Below, in pieces: positions 59,210-64,000 of a stretch of 64,000 nucleotides of DNA. The position numbers and the translations under genes are program-made. The DNA comes from 2-02-FULL-55-14 sp964534125. Lineage in GTDB: Bacteria > Bacteroidota > Ignavibacteria > UBA10030. Every line of letters starts with the position of its first letter. Within the stretch, counting starts at the first letter, position 1. The notes under the pieces are model-generated. The model was not told the origin of the DNA. It saw nothing but the letters and a program-made list of their open reading frames with translations, and made no database searches. The stretch lies in contig CAZHOJ010000006.1 in NCBI GenBank assembly GCA_964534125.1, positions 1 to 64,000 on the forward strand, written 5' to 3'.

Positions 59210-61059
59210 GCAGCTCAGAGAACATCGGCACGGGAAGCCGCCGCTCTGCTCTTGTTATGATCCTCTCGGTCGCATTTGCGGTCATGCTCCTCCGGCTTAT
59301 CCAGCTGCAGGTCTATTATCACGAAGAGCTCGGAAAGAAATCGGAAGAGAACAGGGTGCGGACGATCACGCGGGAGCCAGTGCGCGGGTACATGTTCGAC
59401 CGCACGGGAAAGCTTGTGGTCGATGTTGGCCCGTCGTTCTCGGTGTTCGTGACGCCTGCGGAGTTCGACACCAGTGATATCGGGACGCTCGCAGAGATCC
59501 TGCAGGAGGATCGGGAGGTCCTGCTCGAGCGTATCCAGCGGGGCCGCCGGCGCTCCCGGTTCTCTCCTGTGCGCATCGCTCGCGACATTGAGTATGGGAA
59601 GCTCGTCTCGCTCGAGGAGCGTTTGTTCCTTTTCCCCGGTGTGACATACGATGTGGAGTCGAAGCGCGAATACCCTCTGCAGGCGCAGGCTTCTCATCTT
59701 GTCGGGTACTGTAAAGAAATCTCAGAATCCCAGCTCGAACGGCTCGGACCGGTCTACCAGCAGGGTGATATCGTGGGATCGACGGGCATCGAGGCTGCAT
59801 ATGAGCCGTTCCTGAGGGGGCGCAAGGGCTATGAGTTCATCTCGGTGAACTCTAAGGGACAGGTGATCGGTCCTCTCGATGGGGGCGCGAGAGATGTGCC
59901 GCCGCAGGAAGGGTTCGACCTTCTCCTCGAGACGGATTTCCTCGTCCAGGCGTTCGCCGAATCGCTCATGACGGACAAGCAGGGGGCCATCGTTGCTGTG
60001 GACCCATCGACAGGCGGCATCATCGCGATGGCGAGCAAGCCCGATTTCGATCCCTCTGTCTTCAGCGGCGTCACGCCCCGCTCCGTCTGGGTGGACCTGA
60101 ACACCGATCCGTCCAATCCGATGTTCAACAGGGCCACGATGACCCGTTATCCGCCGGGATCGACCCTTAAAATGCTCGTCGCGCTCGCAGCCCTTCAGGA
60201 GGGGATCATCGATGAGGACTACACCATCAACTGTCCCGGTTATTTCCGGTTTGGGCGCAGGGTTTTCAAGGATCTTCACGTCCACGGCAGGACCGACGTG
60301 GTCAAGTCGATCCAGCAGTCGTGCAACGTGTTCTACTATTCGCTCGTCCTGAAGCTGGGGCTCGACAAGTTCACTGAGTATGCCCATCGGTTCGGATTCG
60401 GACAACCCACAGGCCTCGACATCGGCGAGGAGACTGCCGGCATCATCGCATCCACCGACTACTATAACAGGGTGTACGGTGAGGGAAGGTGGACGCAGGG
60501 GAATGTCGTGAACCTCGGTATCGGCCAGGGGGAGATCGGCGTCTCACCGCTCCAGATGGCCCAGTACGTCTCCTCCATTGCCAACGGAGGATATCTGCGG
60601 CAGCCACACGCCGTCCGCGGCATCTTCAACAAGCAGATGCAACGCATCGATGTCGTCCCCACACAGGCCATCCATACGGGTGTCGATACCCTGTTCTTTG
60701 AACTGATGAAGGAGGGGATGCGCAGGGCTGTAATGGAGTCCGGCGGAACTGCCGGGCTTGCCCGGATACCCGGGGTGAGCGTGGCAGGAAAGACGGGAAC
60801 CGCACAAAATCCGCATGGTATGGACCATGCGTGGTTCGTCGGTTTCGCGCCCGTCGATACACCAAGGATCGCTGTTGCTGTGCTCGTCGAGAATGCCGGT
60901 TTTGGGGGTTCCATCGCCGCACCCATTGCCGGCTATGTGATGGAAAAGTACCTCAAGCGGACCATTCTTCGGCCGATCTGGCTCCCCGCCATCAAGAAAC
61001 CCGAAGAGGAGGGCATCGCATCGAACAGCGTTCTCCGGAAGGAGGAAGGGGGGCAATGA
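59206..61059 (+). CDS. mrdA: Penicillin-binding protein 2 (elongation transpeptidase)
   Basis: 617 residues from ATG 59206, at the ATGA overlap with mreD. One N-terminal helix, the PBP dimer domain (EPVRGYMFDRTGKLVVDVGP) and a transpeptidase domain with Ser319-Thr-Leu-Lys322 (PPGSTLKM), SCN (QQSCNVFYYS) and Lys529-Thr-Gly (GKTGTAQNP). It partners with RodA, MreC and MreD. A GTG 9 bp upstream is possible but less likely. Confidence 0.95.
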   Translation: MSSSENIGTGSRRSALVMILSVAFAVMLLRLIQLQVYYHEELGKKSEENRVRTITREPVRGYMFDRTGKLVVDVGPSFSVFVTPAEFDTSDIGTLAEILQEDREVLLERIQRGRRRSRFSPVRIARDIEYGKLVSLEERLFLFPGVTYDVESKREYPLQAQASHLVGYCKEISESQLERLGPVYQQGDIVGSTGIEAAYEPFLRGRKGYEFISVNSKGQVIGPLDGGARDVPPQEGFDLLLETDFLVQAFAESLMTDKQGAIVAVDPSTGGIIAMASKPDFDPSVFSGVTPRSVWVDLNTDPSNPMFNRATMTRYPPGSTLKMLVALAALQEGIIDEDYTINCPGYFRFGRRVFKDLHVHGRTDVVKSIQQSCNVFYYSLVLKLGLDKFTEYAHRFGFGQPTGLDIGEETAGIIASTDYYNRVYGEGRWTQGNVVNLGIGQGEIGVSPLQMAQYVSSIANGGYLRQPHAVRGIFNKQMQRIDVVPTQAIHTGVDTLFFELMKEGMRRAVMESGGTAGLARIPGVSVAGKTGTAQNPHGMDHAWFVGFAPVDTPRIAVAVLVENAGFGGSIAAPIAGYVMEKYLKRTILRPIWLPAIKKPEEEGIASNSVLRKEEGGQ

Positions 61060-62264
61060 ACGTCCTCCGGGAGTACTTCGACTTCACGCTGTTCGCAACC
61101 TGCCTCGTCCTTGTGGCAATCGGCCTGGTCTCCATCTACTCCGCGACGGTCGACCTGAATACCGCCTTCGAGCGCCAGCTTTTGTTTGCCGGTGTCGGCC
61201 TGATCGGTATGCTGGCCATGTTCATCGTTCCGCTGAAGACCCTCCAACGCATCACCCCGGTCGTCTACGTGGCGATGATCGGCTTCCTGCTGGTCGTCCT
61301 CGTCGTCGGCAGCACCATCAAGGGGGCCCGTTCCTGGTTCGCCATCGGCGGACTGGGCGGCCAGCCGTCGGAGTTCGCAAAGATCGCGACACTTCTCGCC
61401 GTCGCAGCGTGGTTCTCAAAGCCGGACATTTCTATCGGGCAGTTGAAGCACTTCCTCGTCGGCGTCGCCCTGTTCTTCATACCGATGGCACTCATCCTCT
61501 TCCAGCCTGACCTCGGCACGACCATCGTCTTCTTCATTACCATGCTCCCGGTGTTGTTCTGGATAGGAGCATCGAACTTCATCCTGGTCGCGGTGATCCT
61601 TCCGGGGGTCGTCGCCCTCGGGGCGCTGTTCGGGACGGCCGAGTTCCTCGTCGCGGCCGTCATCAGTGCGCTCGTGCTGTATCTGCTCCGTGAGAACAAC
61701 TTCGCCGCTGCCATCGCATTCGGCGTCACGCTCGCCATCGGGCTGAGCGTGCAGATCGTCTACGACCAGCTCGCACCTTATCAGCAGAAGCGCATCGCAA
61801 CATTCCTCAACCCGGATACGGACCCGCTCGGAGCGGGATACAACGTGCTTCAGTCGAAGATCGCTATCGGGTCCGGCGGTATCTTCGGCAAGGGATTCAT
61901 GCAGGGATCGCAGACACAGCTGAACTACATCCCCGAGCAATGGACAGACTTCATCTTCTGCGTTCCGGGGGAGGAGTTCGGGTTCATCGGGTCGATCATC
62001 GTGCTGCTGGCATTCGCCGTCCTCCTGTTTCGAAGCATCTATGTGGCCGGGCATTCACGAAATGCCTTCGGGAGTATCGTCGCGGTCGGTGTTGCAGGGT
62101 TCCTTGCGGTGCACATGGTGATCAACGTCGGCATGGCTATGGCCATCTTCCCGGTCATCGGGATTCCGCTGCCGTTCCTCTCCTATGGCGGCTCCGCCCT
62201 TGTTGCGAACATGATGATGGTGGGGTTGGTGATGAATGTGTGGGCGCATAGGAAGGAATACTAG
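61056..62264 (+). CDS. rodA: RodA, SEDS glycosyltransferase
   Basis: 402 residues from ATG 61056 overlapping the mrdA stop. About ten helices. SEDS signatures: VGSTIKGARSWFAIGG, QPDLGTTIVFFITMLPVLFW, GEEFGFIGSIIVLLAF and the C-terminal GIPLPFLSYGGSALVANMMM. It polymerises lipid II for side-wall growth with PBP2. Confidence 0.96.
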   Translation: MNVLREYFDFTLFATCLVLVAIGLVSIYSATVDLNTAFERQLLFAGVGLIGMLAMFIVPLKTLQRITPVVYVAMIGFLLVVLVVGSTIKGARSWFAIGGLGGQPSEFAKIATLLAVAAWFSKPDISIGQLKHFLVGVALFFIPMALILFQPDLGTTIVFFITMLPVLFWIGASNFILVAVILPGVVALGALFGTAEFLVAAVISALVLYLLRENNFAAAIAFGVTLAIGLSVQIVYDQLAPYQQKRIATFLNPDTDPLGAGYNVLQSKIAIGSGGIFGKGFMQGSQTQLNYIPEQWTDFIFCVPGEEFGFIGSIIVLLAFAVLLFRSIYVAGHSRNAFGSIVAVGVAGFLAVHMVINVGMAMAIFPVIGIPLPFLSYGGSALVANMMMVGLVMNVWAHRKEY

Positions 62265-62485
62265 CGGGCAGCGATTGTCGTGTCGGATAGAGGATGAGGG
62301 ATGTGGGATAGGCGCAGGCTCTCACCAGCGATCTTCTCCCGTGGTACCTTCAACATTCCCCCCTCAATCTTTCCTCCTTATCGAGGATCTCCCGGGAACC
62401 CATCCAACCTCCCCCTCGTTGTTTCTAGCGATCGATACCCGGCCATTCCGGCTTACGGTTCACTGTTCACAGTTCACGGCCATTC
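62265..62485. repeat. Spacer with iterated words
   Basis: The gap after rodA holds GGATAGAGGATGAGGGATGTGG and later a tandem GTTCACTGTTCACAGTTCAC-type run (62457-62480) just before the next gene. No convincing gene or RNA structure is seen. Confidence 0.45.
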
Positions 62486-63757
62486 ATGTCCAGAACTCTT
62501 CAATTTTCGCTGTTTTTCGGCTTCATTCTCACTCTTTTCGGTCTCATGCAGTGGTATCTGATTGCATCATACCGCGCATGGGTCCGGAAGGCATGGCCTG
62601 AGCGCCAGAAGGCGTTGCTGCGGCCAATGTGGGCCGTTGTCGTGGGCGGCACTGTTCTGTTGCTCGTCTCGTTCGTCGCACGCCGAATCGGGCTGTCCGA
62701 CCACCCGGAGCTCAGATATCTCATCGTGTACCCTTCCGGCCTTTATTATGCCGCCGTGATCCTTGGTTTCTTTGTTCTCGCTGTCAAGGACATCATGGCG
62801 TTTCTCGGCTCCCTTCCCGGACGGATACGCGCGATCGCACGACATTTCAGCAGGAGCGCTTTTCCTGTTCCGGATCCTGCACCCGAGTTCGACAACAGCA
62901 GACGGTCCTTTCTGAGACTCACCGGGGCCGGCACAATCGGTGCCATCGCGGCCACGCCCGTCCTCTCCTCGCTCGCAACGGCACGCGACTATCAGATACG
63001 ACGGATCCCGCTGCACTTCCCGAACCTTCCTGCTGAGCTCGACGGATTCACGATCGCGCAGATCAGCGACATCCACTCAGGAGTGTACATGTCGGAGAAC
63101 GACATGCGGGACATCTTCGGGATCGTGAACGGTCTGCATCCGGACATCACCACCATCACCGGCGATCTGGTCGACACGAACGACGCCGAGATCCCTCCGC
63201 TCCATGCAGCGCTGAAGGATCTCCGCGCGGACCGCGGCGTGTACGCTGTCCTCGGCAACCACGATCACTTTGCGACCGGCGACAAGGTCGCTGCCGCAAC
63301 ACGCGAGGCCGGATTGACCGTCCTCAGGAATGCGCATGAGACGCTGACGGTCGACGGAGCAAAGCTCTCACTCGTCGGGATCGACGATTGCAGCCCACGC
63401 CGCAACTTTGCGGACCTCGGCAAGGCGATCGACGGCATGGACCCCGAGTCATTCAAGGTCATGCTCGTCCATCAGCCCAGGTTCTGGCCCGAGGGAAAGA
63501 AAGCCGGCATGGACCTGACCCTTGTCGGACACACTCACGGGGGGCAGGTTGGCATCGATGCGTTCGGCCTGAAGCTGTATCCCGTCTATCTCGCCTACGA
63601 CCATCCGATGGGCCATTACATCGAAGAAGGGAAGCAGCTGTACGTCAACGTTGGTGTGGGAATGGTGGGGACGCCGATCCGACTCGTGCGGCCGGAGATC
63701 GCTGTGTTCGAACTTCGCAGAGGCGAGCCACGACCGTACACTCCGCCTACCGTCTGA
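62486..63757 (+). CDS. Membrane-anchored metallophosphoesterase (YaeI/YkuE-like)
   Basis: 423 residues. Residues 1-120 have three or four membrane helices. A Tat-like segment (SRRSFLRLTGAGTIGAIAAT, near 138) precedes the calcineurin-like catalytic domain: ISDIHSG, TGDLVDTND, VLGNHDHF, VHQPRF and GHTHGGQVG give the five metal-binding motifs. The YaeI/YkuE group hydrolyses phospholipid-linked or lipid-A precursors in some species; that is only a possibility here. An intrinsic terminator follows at 63787. Confidence 0.88.
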   Translation: MSRTLQFSLFFGFILTLFGLMQWYLIASYRAWVRKAWPERQKALLRPMWAVVVGGTVLLLVSFVARRIGLSDHPELRYLIVYPSGLYYAAVILGFFVLAVKDIMAFLGSLPGRIRAIARHFSRSAFPVPDPAPEFDNSRRSFLRLTGAGTIGAIAATPVLSSLATARDYQIRRIPLHFPNLPAELDGFTIAQISDIHSGVYMSENDMRDIFGIVNGLHPDITTITGDLVDTNDAEIPPLHAALKDLRADRGVYAVLGNHDHFATGDKVAAATREAGLTVLRNAHETLTVDGAKLSLVGIDDCSPRRNFADLGKAIDGMDPESFKVMLVHQPRFWPEGKKAGMDLTLVGHTHGGQVGIDAFGLKLYPVYLAYDHPMGHYIEEGKQLYVNVGVGMVGTPIRLVRPEIAVFELRRGEPRPYTPPTV

Positions 63758-63786
63758 CAGAAGCGTCATCATCTGTGACCTTGCGA

Positions 63787-63816
63787 GCCCCGATCTGACA
63801 GTCGGGGCCTTCTTTT
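63787..63816 (+). terminator. Intrinsic terminator after the phosphoesterase
   Basis: GCCCCGA (63787-63793) pairs with TCGGGGC (63802-63808) across an 8-nt loop, followed by CTTCTTTT. It ends the rodA-phosphoesterase transcripts ahead of dcd. Confidence 0.82.
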
Positions 63817-63941
63817 GGAACTCTCTCCAATTCCGGCTATCTTGGGCAGAACTCATCGCAGCATTCGGGGCACTCTCACTCTCCGTCCCCTGTGCCTTGC
63901 GCTTCCTGCGCTTCACGCTTTACCCGTAGCCGATCTGTCCC

Positions 63942-64000
63942 GTGATCCTCAGCGACGAGCAGATACTCGCAGAAATGAAGGCCGGCACTATCGTTATCAG
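63942..64000 (+). CDS. dcd: dCTP deaminase, 5' end only (runs off the window)
   Basis: Nineteen complete codons read VILSDEQILAEMKAGTIVI from GTG 63942 (GTG read as Met). ILSDEQIL and the GTIVI strand match the start of Dcd, which deaminates dCTP to dUTP. The gene is cut by the window edge, so the call rests on the first residues only. Confidence 0.72.
   Translation, partial: MILSDEQILAEMKAGTIVI

Overview
The window looks like a chromosomal piece of a GC-rich, Gram-negative, non-photosynthetic member of the FCB group, most likely on the Bacteroidota/Ignavibacteria side. The evidence is secreted proteins ending in type A T9SS-like sorting domains (YPNPFN motifs), an LptD-type outer-membrane protein, porin-like barrels, a histone H1-like small protein and a bacterial deoxyhypusine-synthase-like gene. 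The assignment comes from protein character only.

Region 1 (1-6.6 kb) is the unusual part. It is a run of at least six cassette-like units separated by large imperfect palindromes that behave like integron attC sites. Each unit begins with a GTT-containing core and ends with the complementary core before the next palindrome. No integrase is in the window; the array continues off the left edge and decays at about 6.5 kb. Cargo: a zinc-ribbon DUF4145-like protein, two ORF-less units, two secreted proteins with T9SS-type tails (one a 700-residue Asp-box propeller), a HigBA-like toxin-antitoxin pair and a small lipoprotein. Most units also carry unit-specific terminal inverted repeats of about 20-46 bp extending well beyond the core, which ordinary attC architecture does not require.

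Region 2 (6.7-15.6 kb) is mixed: CPBP protease, two unknown proteins, a DUF4180 protein, a NUDIX protein, an M23-like lipoprotein, a Tat-exported aldo/keto reductase, a ROK kinase and LptD. Region 3 (15.7-30.1 kb) is almost wholly on the minus strand: a GT-C type glycosyltransferase, tig-clpP-clpX preceded by tRNA-Leu(TAG) and two decayed tandem tRNA-Leu copies, a TPR protein, a compact operon (porin, FMN-binding protein, 4-TM protein, ApbE, MIP18/DUF59 protein) that looks like an extracytoplasmic flavin redox module, then feoA-feoB-zinc ribbon.

Region 4 (30.3-42.5 kb, plus strand) holds an SDR reductase, a copper module (HMA-AraC regulator, CopZ, CopA), a deoxyhypusine-synthase-like enzyme with a histone H1-like protein, and a full NiFe-hydrogenase maturation set hypA-B-F-(HypC-like)-C-D-E with no hydrogenase structural genes in view. 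Region 5 (42.6-54.4 kb) has a large SF1-like helicase with altered motifs, a TVP38 protein, a CorC/HlyC protein, a GH13 lipoprotein, a CPA2 antiporter, an orphan NarL-type regulator, a Tat-exported unknown and a HAD phosphatase. Region 6 (54.5-64 kb) is housekeeping: purN-purH, mreB-mreC-mreD-mrdA-rodA, a membrane metallophosphoesterase and the first codons of dcd.

All functional calls rest on motifs and family resemblance read by eye; no database search was run.
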